Of a DNA stretch of 64,000 nt, positions 47,459 to 59,700 are shown piece after piece. Origin of the DNA: Rutstroemia sp. NJR-2017a BVV2. Lineage: Eukaryota > Ascomycota > Leotiomycetes > Helotiales > Rutstroemiaceae. Both the position numbers and the translations under genes were made by a program. The notes below the pieces were generated by a model. It had not been told where the DNA came from, searched no databases, and worked only from the letters and a program-made list of their open reading frames with translations. Location of the stretch: contig NJPS01000054.1 of the NCBI GenBank assembly GCA_002946415.1, positions 930,001-994,000 on the forward strand. Direction: 5' to 3'. Positions within the stretch are counted from its first letter, which is position 1. Each line of letters begins with the position of its first letter.

Positions 47459-49561
47459 ATGGCATCTTCCTCGTTGCGGACTCGAAGTCATTCGAGGGAG
47501 CCTTTATTGCGGAACAGATCGACTATGGATTCTGTGGCTGTCAGCGTACCAAATGATTCTCCGGCTGCTATTGAAGGAGGCGTGAACGTTGATGAAGCTA
47601 AAGCTGAGCGAATAAAGAAAACCCTCGAGGATTATGAGAAGGTATTTGGGATTGACGAGGACGCGTTTGACCAACCTACTACGACGAGATGGGAGTTATG
47701 GTCATTCTATCTTTATTGCAATGTAAGTTTAGACACTCTGTTACTTGTGCGAATGCTGACCTGTTTTGATTTTAGGGGGACAATGGTGTAGGACCAGGAA
47801 GCTACTCCCAAGCTCTTTTTCAATCTTCTATGAGTGGTGACGGATGGGATCCAGCTATTCTGCCCATTAAGAAGGGCAACTGTACGACGGGAGGTTGTGT
47901 AGTGGCCTGGGGCTCTGGCACACGAGCAGTCTCTAGTGTGGTATTGATTGCGAATGGGATTTGCTTCGCCATCATGACAGTCATCTTCGTCGCTCTCGGC
48001 TCGGCAGCAGATTATGGAACTTTCGGTAGATGGCTACTTTTGTTTCTTACTGTAGTTGTGAGTATTATGAATATTGAGCCCGAGAATCTCCCAAGGTGGT
48101 GTCTAATGAAGTTCAGTGTTGGATTTTTCAGTATGGTATGATCGCGATCAGGGAGCCGAGCCAATGGCCCACAGCAATGGGACTGTATATTGTTTCATAT
48201 ATCTCTTACGGAGTGAGTACATCCATATCGCAAGTTCTGGATTTTATTCATGCTAATGGTATTTAGGCAACGCTGGTATTCTTCTCCGCGTTGTTTCCAA
48301 GATTAGCTCGCTACATGCCTCATGTTCGAAAGGCTCGAGAGGAAGATCTTAAAGACGGTAAAATAAGCCAGGACGAATATGACAATATCGAAAGCATGGA
48401 GCGAAACCACATTAGCAATATTTCCACTGCGCACTCCAACATTGGATATCTTCTCACACTAGCTATCAGTCTCTCAGTGCTACTTCCCTTACAAGGAGAC
48501 AAGTTTGCGAACAATCTTGCTCTCTGTCTAACAAACTCTTGTAAGAAGATCAATTCCTCACTTCCACATTTTTCTAACTTCCTTTGAACATCCAGATTGG
48601 CTTGTCCTCGGAATCCCTTGGTTTATCTTCGCACAAAAGCGTCCAGGACCCTCCCTCCCCCCAGGAAGCTCCTACCTCACCATCGGCTGGAAACAAGTAT
48701 ACCTCTCCCTCCGCGAAATCCGCCACCTTCCACAAACCTTCATCTACCTGCTCGCATTCTTTCTCCTCGCCGACGGACTCAACACAACATCAACCCTCGT
48801 CTCTCTCATTCAAAACGAAGTAATCTCCTTCTCCTTCCTCCAACTAACCTACCTTGGACTCTCACAAGCCGCCACCTCTACCTTTTCCACTTTCGGATTC
48901 TGGTACATCCAGCAATACTTCGGTATTCGTACTAAGACTATGTTTATGGTTACAAATCTATTCAGTGTGTTGATACCCCTTTATGGGGTTGTGGGACTTT
49001 GGTCAGATAAAGTCGGGTATCACCATGTCAGAGATTTTTGGCTGTACAATATTGTCTTTGGATTATTTCAGGCGCCGTATTATGCGTATGCTCAAACGAT
49101 GATGAGTGAGGTCACGCCGAGAGGGTATGAAGGGATGTTTTTCGGCCTGTTTGGCATTACTAACAGAGCTGTATGTATTCATCCCTCCCTCTGTGTCCCC
49201 TATTTGAACCATCTAACTCAACCTCCTGCAGTCCTCTATCATTGGGCCTAATGTAATTCAGGCCATCATCAATAGCACGAACAACAACTGGATGGGATTT
49301 CCATTCTTGTTCGCGCTGTGCGCCTGCGCGAGTATCGTGATTTGGTTCGTGGATGTTGAAAAGGGGAGGGAAAATTGTAGGGCTTATGTCGAGGAGCGCA
49401 AGATAGTAAGGGTTGCGAAAGAAGTCGGAGTGGCGAGGGAGGACGTTGTTGAGGGTGTTCTGATTAGTGATGCGGCTGCGGAAGGAATCGAAAATGGGCG
49501 GGACACTCTTGCGAAAGCAAAAGGGGTAGAGATGGTGGATGATGTAGAAGTGGGGTCATGA
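47459..49561 (+). CDS. Atg22-like vacuolar amino-acid effluxer (MFS-related)
   Basis: Vacuolar membrane carrier of the Atg22 family, which exports amino acids from the vacuole after autophagic breakdown. Six exons (47459-47722, 47776-48057, 48117-48212, 48267-48540, 48596-49170, 49232-49561) join in frame (1821 nt, 606 residues). Hallmarks are TTRWELWSFYLYCNGDNGVGP at the first helix, FSALFPRLARYMP in the middle and SFLQLTYLGLSQAATSTFSTFGFWYIQQ-type late helices. About twelve membrane segments are visible, split by a long hydrophilic loop with an acidic/basic helix (VRKAREEDLKDGKISQDEYD). The ATG at 47459 is chosen; a second in-frame ATG occurs about 22 codons later. Fungi often have several Atg22-like paralogues, so the strict ATG22 orthologue is not claimed. 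Confidence 0.85.
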
Positions 49562-49687
49562 ATGTTTCAACATCAGGCGACTACTGTGTCAGATTCATCA
49601 GGTTTTCATCATCTAAACTTGTCGGCCGTCTGGCTACGATGTACTCAAATTATACGATTCTTCTCATAATCGTCCTCCATACACAAC

Positions 49688-50895
49688 CTATTGAACCTTA
49701 ATAACAACCTTCCCAAAATGTCCCCCCTTATACAAATACTCCAACCCTTGCTTCGCCTCCTCAAAAGCAAACACCTTATCTACCACAGGCTTAATGCCCT
49801 TCTCCTCATAGAACCCCAACATCTCCTCGAACCTCTCTCTCGGTCCATTCAGAATTCCCTTGAGCGTAACATTCCTCCGTAACGCCAGAACATTCGTGTT
49901 CGTACGATCAGTGTTCTCGTCTTCCTTTCCAGATAAGTAGCCAATACAGTTGATGAGACCGCCGAATGCTATGCAGTCGAATGATTGACGGAGTGTCAAT
50001 GCGCCACCGGTTTCGAAGATTTGGGAAACACCGGCATCAGAAGTGAGCCGGTTTACTTCTTCCGACCATTTAGGGTGTGTGCGGTAGTTAATGACATGGT
50101 CAGCGCCGAGGGAGGAGGCTTGGGAAAGTTTATCGTCAGAGGAGGAGGTTATGAAGACTAAATTGGTTAGCTTTTCTGTGGGGTTGGGAGACAAGATAAT
50201 ACAGCAACAGAAGCATAAAGAACGTATATGACGCTCATAGGCCAGAATAGTGATAGTCACAAAAGCCTGTCCAGAGTAACTGAAAAATAGGGGGACTCAC
50301 CCTCCATTCCACTAGCTTTAGCGATCTGCAAGCCACTGATCGCTACACCACCAGTCCCCTGAAGCAACACACTCTCCCCTTTTCCACCCGGTTGTCCAAG
50401 CGGCCTCATCCCATTAATCGACATCCACGCCGTCACTCCCGCAATCGGCAAAGTACACGCCTCTTCATGCGACAAATACTCCGGCTTCCTGACCAAACCC
50501 TCCGCATCAAAGACACGATATTCCTGCAAGCAACCTTCCAACGGCAAACCCAATCCACTCTTCATATCCTCAGCAGTCACTTGACCCTTGAGATGCGTTT
50601 GGTTGAAGATGGAAAGCACGTGGTCTCCTTCCTTCCAGCGGGGAGACTTTGAAGCTACGATTGTTCCTGAGATGTCGGAGCACGGGACAAGATCTGCTTT
50701 CTGACCTTGGGTGGCTTTGTGGTGGTTGTAGAGACCCATGATGACTTCTGTATCACGGTAGTTGAGGGCAACAGTGTGGATCCTGACGAGAACTTGTCCA
50801 TCGCTAGGGACTGGCACTTTGGAGGAGCCGAGAGTGAGGTCTTGGAGACCAGACTGCTTGGTGGTCCATTGTCTGTTTGTTTCTGGTAGAGACAT
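49688..50895 (-). CDS. MDR-family zinc-type alcohol dehydrogenase / quinone oxidoreductase-like
   Basis: Cytosolic NAD(P)H-dependent oxidoreductase of the medium-chain family. Two exons (50895-50301 and 50175-49688) give 360 residues. The GroES-like half has PSDGQVLVRIHTVALNYRD and LVPCSDISGTIVA. The Rossmann half starts with VLLQGTGGVAISGLQIAKA, in which GTGGVA is the nucleotide-binding loop (about residues 180-195), followed by VFITSSSDDKLSQASSLGADHVINY and a C-terminal GGHFGKVVI typical of YogA-like enzymes. The usual Cys/His/Glu set of the catalytic zinc is not obvious (NYRD instead of a zinc Cys), so a zinc-independent quinone-reductase-type activity is likely. Start ATG at 50895; an apparent upstream start is TTG. 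Confidence 0.85.
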
Positions 50896-51280
50896 GGTTG
50901 CTCGAGATTGCAAATGCGAAGCGGCACTCTATGTGAGATGCTAGATGGATAGACTCCTTGGAATTAAGTAAGGGAGTGAGAGGGTATAAGAAGTGACAAA
51001 GGTAGAGAAATTTTCATGACAACTTGAATTACAAAGATGTTGCTCGTTGCCCCACCATAGCTTTTGTTTTGTTAATCTTATCGATGTGGATAGCGGACTT
51101 CCGAAATATTTAGATTATTGTCGTTGTTTTGATGGCGTCACTCCGGCCTATGACTAATGATAATTCATTAGTCCACTTGGAACGAGTCAGGCATCTACAG
51201 AGTAGGGTCTTGGGTGTGCTGTTAAGAGATAAATCTCAAATCTCATGCCTGCAAACTGGCAGACATATTTGGTATATATT
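50896..51280. other. Intergenic region, promoter of the MDR gene
   Basis: 385 bp between two minus-strand genes. The plus-strand frame continuing into 51129-51698 is a shadow of the CDC123 gene. Nothing else seen. Confidence 0.4.
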
Positions 51281-52536
51281 TCACGCTGCACCGTCATCTT
51301 CGCTATCCTCGCCAGCTCTCATCATCTCGACCTCGCCATCTAACATCCTTCTCCAATTCTCTGCGAATTCTCTCATACCACTATCGCCACTTGCGCCTGC
51401 CTCCACAACTTCCTTGGGCATTTTGTGGGCGCTATATTGTGGACTTGCAAAGCTATATGCTTCTGGATCATCTTTCTTGACTAGTCTCAACTCGGGTTTC
51501 CATTCCATTTCCTCGATGTCATCACTCGTATCGTCTTCATCGCTGCTCGCTACAGGCAGTGAAGGACTTGATGATGAATCTGCGACGCCCAGTAGCGGCG
51601 GCGGAACTGGTAGAGTAAGGAGTTCCAACCAAGAAAATAGTAAAGGGTCGGTTCGAGGCGCCCAAGGGTTAATATCCACCAACCGAACTTTGTCGTAAGG
51701 CTCCGGTATGTATACATCGAATGTAAAGTCAGCATCCGGGAAAGTGTCTTTCAAGGTTTTGTCAAAGTAATCTTGAATGACATCTCTCAATGTTGGTACC
51801 AGCGGAAACAAGAAATCGAAATGGTTCAGATCTCTTTGACATATACCTATAACCCGTCTATCTCTCACAAAGCAGCGGAACTCGCAAGATGGATTGACTT
51901 TAAACCATTTGCGCAGCACCAAAACGTACTTTATATTCTCCTTCGTAAGGCTGGGATCGTCTGCGCAATCGTCAAAGGCGTGTTCCAGATCGTGCGTAAT
52001 GAAATCAGACGATTTCAAGAGGAGGTAGATATCATTTGGCGTGGCGCATTCCATGCTATTTTTCTTCATGCTAATCCAAGTTGCATCTTTCGGAGCTGAC
52101 CAGTTGAGCTTGGGAACAACCAGTCCTCCAAGCTCTGCAATTGTTTCTTTTATTTGATTGTGGATCTCCGAAAAAGCCTCTGAGGGATCTGGATCCGGAT
52201 CTTCGTCCCAACCATTGCTCGTAGAGTTATTGTTATATGACTCTGGTGGAGGAAATGTCGGTGTTTCGGACGGCAGGACTATACCGTCTTCTCGAAGGTA
52301 GCTAAGAAATTCATTGGTGAGGGGGATTATTCGCGATTTTAGGGTAGATGAACGATATCTGGTGAATTTGTTAGCATCGGCATCAGGTTCATCAGAATAT
52401 GCCTCGTTATTTACTTTGCATGCCAGTAATCGTAAGAACAATGCAGTATATGTGCCCTTGTAACTGGTTTGAAGGGGAGTGTGGTGAGGGGCTTCGGCTC
52501 GGAGTGTGAAGTTTCTGGGGCGTCAAAGGCTGGCAT
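51281..52536 (-). CDS. CDC123: Cell-division/translation factor Cdc123 (D123 family)
   Basis: ATP-grasp protein that assembles eIF2 by loading the gamma subunit, needed for start of translation and cell-cycle entry. Two exons (52536-52415 and 52358-51281) give 399 residues. Family signature near the N-terminus is [23 protein letters not shown], spanning the intron. Then come [38 protein letters not shown] and [49 protein letters not shown] holds the metal-binding Asp/Asn. A low-complexity Asp/Pro/Ser loop (about 75-100) and an acidic C-terminus ([10 protein letters not shown]) are usual. The long minus frame alone would begin inside the intron; the true ATG lies in the separate upstream exon. 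Confidence 0.93.
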
Positions 52537-52822
52537 AACGAAGAATCTGGTGTTAAATTCGGATTTTACCAGGTGAGCTGACGATTTGAGAATGTTGGTT
52601 TCGTCCTTTTTATAAACCTAATAAAGCAAAACTGTGAGTCATGAGAATGATACATCGACGAGGGGCAATATCCCAAAAGACGAAATTCCGATCATTCTGC
52701 CGGCTAGACTTACCGCCTATACTGTAACCTCATGCACGCTCCACCTTTTAGATTATCGCGACGTGCAGATTCCACACGATTTCACACCTCCACCACATAC
52801 TATTTCAGCAAACGGCACTGCA
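52537..52822. promoter_or_regulatory. Bidirectional promoter region, CDC123 / CWC21
   Basis: 286 bp separate the two head-to-head start codons, so both promoters must share it. No TATA-like box was noted. Confidence 0.5.
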
Positions 52823-53377
52823 ATGTCTTCGAACGTCGGTCTCAGCACGCCCAGAGGTAGTGGAACTTCCGGCTATGTGCAAAGAAATCTGGCACATATC
52901 AAACCCCGCGACCAAGCAAAACCATATGACATCGATAGCTTGAAACATCGCCAGCGACAGCCCGATAAAGATATCCTCGAACATGAGAGAAAGCGTGAAG
53001 TCGAAGTCAAAGTGTTTGAACTACGCGATAGACTAGAGGAAGATGGGTAAGTCACTAATGCCGCTGTGTGACGATTCATCAACTAATTCTCAAAAAGAGT
53101 CGACGAAGAAGAAATCGAAGTCCAAGAAGCTGCTTTACGCAAGAAGCTCTTAAATGAGATGGGGCGAGGATCTGGATCGAATAGGAAAGGATTGAAGATA
53201 CATCAGGTTCACGAGCTGGCGCAGGCTAAAGCCGAGCAAGACAACAAATTCAAGAGAGCGCTGGGTATACCTAAAAACTACGAAGAGGGCGGTCACTGGA
53301 AGAAACAGGCGGAGAAACAAAAAGCTGCTATGGGCAGTGAAGAAGGAGCGACCTCCGCAGATCCATCAAGCAGATAA
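52823..53377 (+). CDS. CWC21: Pre-mRNA splicing factor Cwc21
   Basis: Spliceosome protein that contacts Prp8 and lies near the catalytic centre; the N-terminal part corresponds to that of human SRRM2. Two exons (52823-53046 and 53098-53377) give 167 residues. The start ATG at 52823 opens [20 protein letters not shown], the almost invariant beginning of the family, so the longer in-frame frame upstream is not used. The cwf21 domain is seen in [25 protein letters not shown] followed by [18 protein letters not shown] across the intron. The C-terminus is basic and low-complexity without RS repeats, as in short yeast-type members. Confidence 0.93.
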
Positions 53378-53541
53378 GACCGAAGGCAGGATTTCGGTGT
53401 CTCACGATCAGAATTCGTCGATTGCCTTTTGTCATTATTTAATGAAAGGATCACCGATAGGACAGCATCGACATTGGTAAACGAAGCATTCAGAGGTTGA
53501 AAAATTCCAAACTCTTCAGGCGCAGGGTCGCCATTAAAACT

Positions 53542-54520
53542 CTACAGTTTGTGTCTCTTCTCGCCGCTTGCGATTTTTCTAAACTCCTCTTGTGGGATAC
53601 CGGCCGCAAACCTTTCCAAACCACCAAATACCTCCGCTACACCTTGTGCATCGAGAATGTCCCTCTCCGGCTTTCTGATCAATGCCTTGATCTTTGTCAA
53701 GCTGTCTCCGATCAGATGCGTACCCAACCGGTTATCAATCTCTTCGAAAACAAGCTCTCTAAACTTCGCATCTTCTCCCTTTCCGCAATCGAAAATCTTG
53801 TTTACGAAACCAGTTTGAAGTAACTCCTCCGATGTTATCCGCTTGCTCATAATTAGAGCTTCATTGGCCTTGCTGATACCAAGACGTTGCACGAATGCTC
53901 TTGATGCTCCACCTTCAGCGACAAGTCCTAAGCTTGAGAACGGTGTCAGGAGGAAGGTCTGTGGTGTACAATAGATGAAGTCCGAGAAGGCGATCAATGC
54001 AGCAGAGAGGCCGACTGCTGGACCATTCAATGCGGTGACAAGGATTTTTGGATGAGTGTAAAAGGCATTGGTGATGTTGAGGTTGTTTGCAACAAAGCTC
54101 GACAGCCAGTGACGTGCAAGATCAGTTCCAGCAGGTCGTTCTCTGCTGATGGAGACATCGGCACCACTATACCTAGATTAATAGGGAATACAATCAATTC
54201 AAGAGTATCCTTACGCTGAGAAATATCGTCCTAAATATTCAAGTTAGCAAGTCCACTTTGATACTTCGGCTCAAACTAAACAGTACGACCATCGGTGTTA
54301 CTTCACCCCCGTTTGTGCAATAAGCTCAGGTAGTGAATTGTCCGAACTTACCCATTCCAGTCAAAACTGTAATGAAGACCTCATCATGTGTAGCGATCTC
54401 TCTCAAGAACTTGGCTATTAGATAGTAGCCGTCTTGAGTTAAAGCATTGAGCTTCTTCTCATTATCAATTGTGATCACCGCAATCCTCCCCTTGTATTCA
54501 ACTCTTACTGGCTCAGCCAT
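53542..54520 (-). CDS. Peroxisomal delta3,delta2-enoyl-CoA isomerase (Eci1-like)
   Basis: Shifts double bonds of unsaturated fatty acyl-CoAs so beta-oxidation can proceed. Three exons (54520-54352, 54230-54215, 54166-53542) give 269 residues; exon 2 is a 16-nt micro-exon encoding the GRYFSA piece. The crotonase fold shows VEYKGRIAVITIDNEKKLNALT at the start, the oxyanion-hole segment FSAGADVS and the second oxyanion segment ALNGPAVGLSAAL. SLGLVAEGGASR supplies Glu146, at the place of the catalytic Glu of yeast Eci1, favouring isomerase over hydratase. It ends in HKL, a peroxisomal PTS1-type tripeptide (yeast Eci1 ends HRL). 164 bp from the convergent CWC21 gene. Confidence 0.88.
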
Positions 54521-54903
54521 CCTGTATACGTTTAAAAATAAATGAGTTTATATTGAAAAGATGTGAAACTTATATTGCAAGATACAGACACAAAAAGCAA
54601 TTGATCCTTCTATTGATGAATATGAGATGGATGGAGCATAAATACAAAGTGACAAGTCCCCTTGATGTAAGCGGAGGTGATTGAATTTCGAAGTTCACCG
54701 AGGCTGTCGGCTAGCTACCCCACAGATCCATAATGCAGGGCAGGGTTCTTTAATTGGCTGAGAAAAGCATTCAATTCCAGAATTATTTTGAGCTTCATCA
54801 ATACACTAGTACGGTTATTTACGACGACGAACGAAAGAAGTCACCCTACCCCGCTTGTTACTAGACTTCAATCAAGCAATTGAGCAAAGGACCCATTTCA
54901 ACG
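54521..54903. promoter_or_regulatory. Bidirectional promoter region, enoyl-CoA isomerase / PET100
   Basis: 383 bp between two head-to-head start codons. ATTGG at 54753-54757 is a CCAAT box on the minus strand, the target of the HAP complex that controls many fungal respiratory genes. Involvement is inferred. Confidence 0.45.
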
Positions 54904-55268
54904 ATGGGCGGCCCCAATCTCGAAGTCTTCAAAGTAAGTCCCTTGTCATCTCGTCCAGTTCCGCAGTGTTATCGCCTCCCTTCCGTTTTTCTTCTATTCG
55001 AGTACTGACGGCCCATAAGTTCGGCATGTACATCATGTTTCCGATAGCAGTGATGTATTACTACGGAACAAATCTTGACAAGCGCTTTTCCGTCCCAGGC
55101 TTCTGGCCAAAGCCGGAAGAAACGAACCGCATTCCCTTCGAGAAAGATGAGATCAAGAGTGAATTGGAAAGGTTAAAGCAAAAGCGATTATGGCTTCGAG
55201 AGCAGCGATTACGCAACTCCAATGCTGGCGCGAATACTACGAGTGGAGGAAATGGAGAGGAGAAGTGA
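54904..55268 (+). CDS. PET100: Cytochrome c oxidase assembly factor Pet100
   Basis: Mitochondrial inner-membrane protein needed to assemble complex IV. Two exons, 54904-54933 (30 nt) and 55020-55268, give 92 residues. The N-terminus MGGPNLEVFKFGMYIMFPIA continues into VMYYYGTNLDKRFSVPGFWPK, which is the Pet100 signature: a single membrane helix after a short matrix end, then the FSVPxFWP box. A Lys/Glu/Arg helix (DEIKSELERLKQKRLWLREQRL) follows. The 30-nt first exon carries the start and would be missed by simple ORF calling. Lies tail to tail with the TACO1 homologue. Confidence 0.93.
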
Positions 55269-55574
55269 AGATGGTGATGTATAGAAGTAGAATGGGAGGA
55301 AAGAACATTGAAGTGTATTCGGATTTTGCATGATCATGGTATAGCATATGGCGGGGTAAGACTACAAGGTCGGCCAGGCGTTCTACGGATTTGGTGTTAG
55401 ATGTGCGGTCTGACACTATAGAAGCAATCATGAGGATATGTGCAGAGTGGATTTGCTATTGTACATCATGGTCGCACGTCTAGGGGCTCTAAAATGTACA
55501 AAATGGTGCCTATGTTTCCCCTCTAAGCCCTCGCGCTCTCTATAACTGTCTACTTCTCTATGTGACCCACTCAT
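55269..55574. other. Intergenic region, convergent ends of PET100 and TACO1 homologue
   Basis: 306 bp between two gene ends. No feature seen. Confidence 0.5.
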
Positions 55575-56566
55575 TCATGCGTCTAATCTATCAGTTAGGT
55601 CTTCCCACTCTCCATCCTCAACGCTACCTTGTGCCACATTCGCATACACCCCCTGAACGTTCGGGTTATCTCTTGCGGCATCGATGAAGGCTACAAGCTT
55701 TTGTACCGTATCTCCGGTTTCGAGAGGAACTTTTGTGTCCTCATTTGCATCCCAAATGATGTCTGAACTAGCGACCTTGATATCGAATATCTTGTTCAAA
55801 GATTCTGCAGTTGCCGTAGTCATGCTTGGGTCCGTCCAGACAACAATATTGCCATCGTCGTCGAGCTCTAAGTCCTCCGCTCCAGCTTCGATCGCTTCAT
55901 CCATAACATCATCAACACCAAGCTTCTTCTCGTCCTTCTCAAAGACTACACATCCTTTCTTTTTAAATAGATAGCTTGTAGGCGTAACGTTACCGCCGTG
56001 AGTTTTGATTAGATGTCGCAAGTCTCCTAACGTACGATTGCTGTTATCTGTCTCGGCATCGATGATCATGGCGATTGTCGGCGGCATGATAAATTCTATA
56101 GTTACTTTCTGAAGCGCAGCACCGCTTGTAGATTTTCCTTGACCACGGGCGATAGCAGCTTCCATCGAGGCTTTAGGGAATCCAGCTGTCCCATGTGTGA
56201 GCGACCACTTGCGTATATGGATGGGTGGGACTATACCCCGTTATGTACCTTTCTTCGCAGCATTTAAGACGGCCACTAGCCTTGGATTTGTCGTTCGATC
56301 AGGGCCATACACTGCAGTATCAGTTAGCTCTGTGAAGTGGTAATATAATATAAAAACAAACACTTTGATGCTTGCGCAATCTCATGTGCAAGGACACTCC
56401 GCAACGCAGTCTTTTTCGCGTCTACCGCCCCTTTATCATGTTTGATCTTCGACCACCGGTTATGGCCCGAAGCAATTATTGACGTTGTTGAGAATTGCAG
56501 ACATCTCGGACAAATAGAACCTGCTCGAGGCAGGAAGGGTCTGAGGCTTCGAGACATGGGTGGCAT
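55575..56566 (-). CDS. Mitochondrial YebC/PmpR-family protein (TACO1-like)
   Basis: Homologue of mammalian TACO1, the translational activator of mitochondrial COX1, and of yeast Dpc29. Three exons (56566-56362, 56311-56249, 56185-55575) give 292 residues. The N-terminus is Arg-rich without acidic residues (MPPMSRSLRPFLPRAGSICPRC), a mitochondrial targeting sequence. SGHNRWSKIKHDKGAVDAKKT is the YebC signature at about residue 33. KLYGPDRTTNPRLVAVLNAAKKAGFPKASMEAAIARG spans both introns. IIDAETDNSNRTLGDLRHLIKTHGGNVTP is the second conserved box. The acidic C-terminal half (residues about 200-292) is usual. The role at the mitoribosome is inferred from the family. Confidence 0.93.
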
Positions 56567-56772
56567 TTTTATAGTACTGGTAAAAATCGAGACTTTTTAT
56601 TTGAATGCCGAAAATAAATACTGTTACCACTTCCGATTGGCTGCGTCTAGATCGTCACCACGAACATCTGTAAATTGCGGAACTGAGGCCAGAACAACCT
56701 CAAATGTTCAAACTCCGCGGGGACACATATACCTCGAAATATTAGCTTGCGAACACGGCAAAAGTTTCGCCA
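56567..56772. promoter_or_regulatory. Bidirectional promoter region, TACO1 homologue / HEATR5-Laa1
   Basis: Only 206 bp separate the two start codons. ATTGG at 56636-56640 is a CCAAT box in the orientation of the TACO1 homologue, 70 bp before its ATG. Confidence 0.5.
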
Positions 56773-59700
56773 ATGTCATCTGCAGGTCCAGCGAGCTCCA
56801 AAAATGGCTCGAATGAACTCCCCAGCCGGATAGAGCCCTCTCCCACCCCCGAACTCGATGTCGCAAAACTACAATCCCTCCCTTCAGAGCAGCAAGACCT
56901 ATATCTTCTAAACTTCGTTTCGATACTAACAAAACATGTCGAAAGCCTGGAACCAGACGATTGCACGGCGCAACAACTATACCTTAAGAAAGAACTCTTC
57001 CAAATTCTCAACCTTGCGGCTCCTCCTCCTACTAGAGTGATTCGAAACAATCTGGGGCGGTGTCTTGCGCATGTGTTAGGAAAGGGTGATAGGAAGCTTC
57101 TATTCGAAACTATAAACGAGTTGGTCGGCATAATTAGCAGTGGGAAGACGAAGACGGAAGGGGACTTTAGGACGAAACATGCTGCTGTCTACTGCTTAGG
57201 CGATGTCTTTGCGGCTGCAGGAGACAGCGCAATTGGGCTGCATCAATTAGCATGTAGCTCGATGCTCAAGCTGCTGAAATCCGCGCAAAACAATGCAGGG
57301 CTACGAGCAGCAATATTCAAGTCGTTGGCCAAGCTTGTCGGGATGATTCAGACGAGTATGGACGAAACTATTGCAAAGGACATTTGGAAACAGGCAAGGA
57401 GTTATGCTTCCAGTGATAAGTCGGTATTGGTCCAGATTTCGGCTTGCAAGTGCTTAAAGATGCTATGCAAAAGTACATTATATTACGACAATTCCAGTGA
57501 TTTCGACAGTCTCAAATCAACAATCTTCAAGACGATCGACTCGGCAAGCCCACTGGTCAGACAAGCTGCAGCAGAATGCTTAGCAGAAGCATTAGTCAAG
57601 AATCATTCCGAGGAAGCTCCAGTGGACAATGACACTCCCAAAATCAAGAAAATCAAAAGACAAAATACAAAACGGCAGTCTATGGCTATGGGTCCTGGTA
57701 TGGATGACGAAGAGATACCTTCGAGGCCAGAGAGTCCAGGTCCAAAGAAGAGTCATATTCTGGTTCTAACACTTTCAGAAATGTTAAAAGTTTTGTCCAC
57801 CCAATATGTCAGATTATCAACATCCAATAAGGCACGAGCTGGAATCGCCATTTGCTACACTCGGATCTTCAAGAGCATGAGTGAAAGAACTGTCGAAAAG
57901 ATGTACATGAAGATTGTTGACCACCTTACTGTCGAACTCCTAGGTCATGCAAACATCACTAGCAATAGATATCGTTTGCTGAGTACGAGGAAATTCGTCC
58001 AGATTATCCTCGAGGATGTCATAGGCCATTCGGTCCTAGGCGAGTCCGGTCAGATCGATGCTGCAAAGGCACTGATCAATGATATCTTGAAGAACTACCC
58101 ACAAGTTATCAAAGAGAGAGCCGAACCTTCCAAGCACACACTTATTGCAGCTCTTAGTGCTCTGTCGTCATTAATCAAGACGCTGGGATCTGCGGCAAAC
58201 GTCTTTGCAGAGTCTTGCCGAGATGCTCTGTTACAGGTTCTTCAACATCCGAGCTATGCCGTTCAGATATACACGTCACACTGTCTAAGAACCTTTACCT
58301 TAGCTTGTCAGCAACAACTATTGCCATGTCTGACAATATGCATGAACAGCGTGAGTCGAGAACTGAACTTGCTGAATACTGGGAGAAACTCGCCCAGAAG
58401 ATGTGTGGGATATGCGAATGGCCTGTCGGCAATGATAAGCACCGCAACCCTACAGCCACTCTATGGCTCAGTTGATGTGAATAGTCGTGTGCTATCCCTG
58501 GCTACTAGTCTTTTAAAATCGAGCAGCAAGTCAGAATTGAGGATATCCGGTACACAGATTCAAGTGGCTTGGATTCTAATAGGAGGATTGATGTCTCTTG
58601 GCCCAAACTTTGTGAAGATCCATCTATCACAGCTCCTTCTGTTATGGAAGAATGCACTTCCGAAACCACTAGCAAAAGATAATACTTCCCAAAGAAGTTA
58701 CCTGGAGTCATCGTTCTTAACTCATGTTCGAGAATGTGCTCTGGGCTCTATTTTAGCCTTTCTGCAGTTCAACGGTCGTCTTCTGACCTCGGATGTCTCC
58801 AAACGGATTGCTGCAATGCTTACGAATACTACTGCGTTTCTGAAGACCTTGCCGTCGAAAAAGACAACAGAAGATGTTACTCAGAGATTGAGTCCCTCTT
58901 TACAATTGCATGACCTCGATCTTATGGTGCAGCGACGTGTACTACAATGCTATGCCAAATTAGTCACTATGAGTCCTGTCGGTGGAAGTGAAGCTTTATT
59001 ACAATCGAATCTTCTTACCCTGGCTGTATCATTTTTTGCTGACCCTGAGAACTATACTCCAAGTTCACTCTCCACATCGATTGCAAGTTCCGCGGGTAAC
59101 TTCGAGACTGTCTGGGATGTCGGTGACAATTGTGGCTTTGGTGTTACTGGCCTGGTAAGGGGCTTCAATGTCCAAAGGTTGGCTTCAGAACACGAGAACT
59201 CGCAAGATGACTGGGTCAAAGAGAACGGACCAGACGTGTCTATCTCAAATGTACTACTGTCGCCTATATGCAGTTCGCTTGAGCATGATTCAATATCTTT
59301 GTACCTCGGTGATTTTGACGAAGAGACTGCTCTACCAGATCCACCAGCCACGGAAGTTGTTAACGTAGCTATCAAGCTTTTCGCAATAGCCTTCCCAATT
59401 ACACCTCCAAAGATTCAGGAGAGCATTCTGGAACAAATTGCCACTTTCTTGTCTGCTGGGTCTCTTCAGCGCGATCCAGGACGGAAGGCCGCGATGAACG
59501 TCAACATTGCGACGGCACTTTACTCCACTTTGAAAGTCACTGTGAAGGAAACGTCATCACCTCAAGGTGATGTTACAAATGCTGCTGTAGAGAAGCTCAT
59601 GCAAGAAATCATAAGGTCATTCGTCATACACCCCGATCAGTATGTGCGAAGTATCGGCTACGAATCACTGGCCAGGCTCTGCAATAGCTCGGGCAATGCT

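Noticed and set aside
48058..48095. 38-nt intron in the Atg22-like gene
   Set aside because: A later acceptor at 48116 gives a normal 59-nt intron and a better match to family residues (VVCWIFQ).
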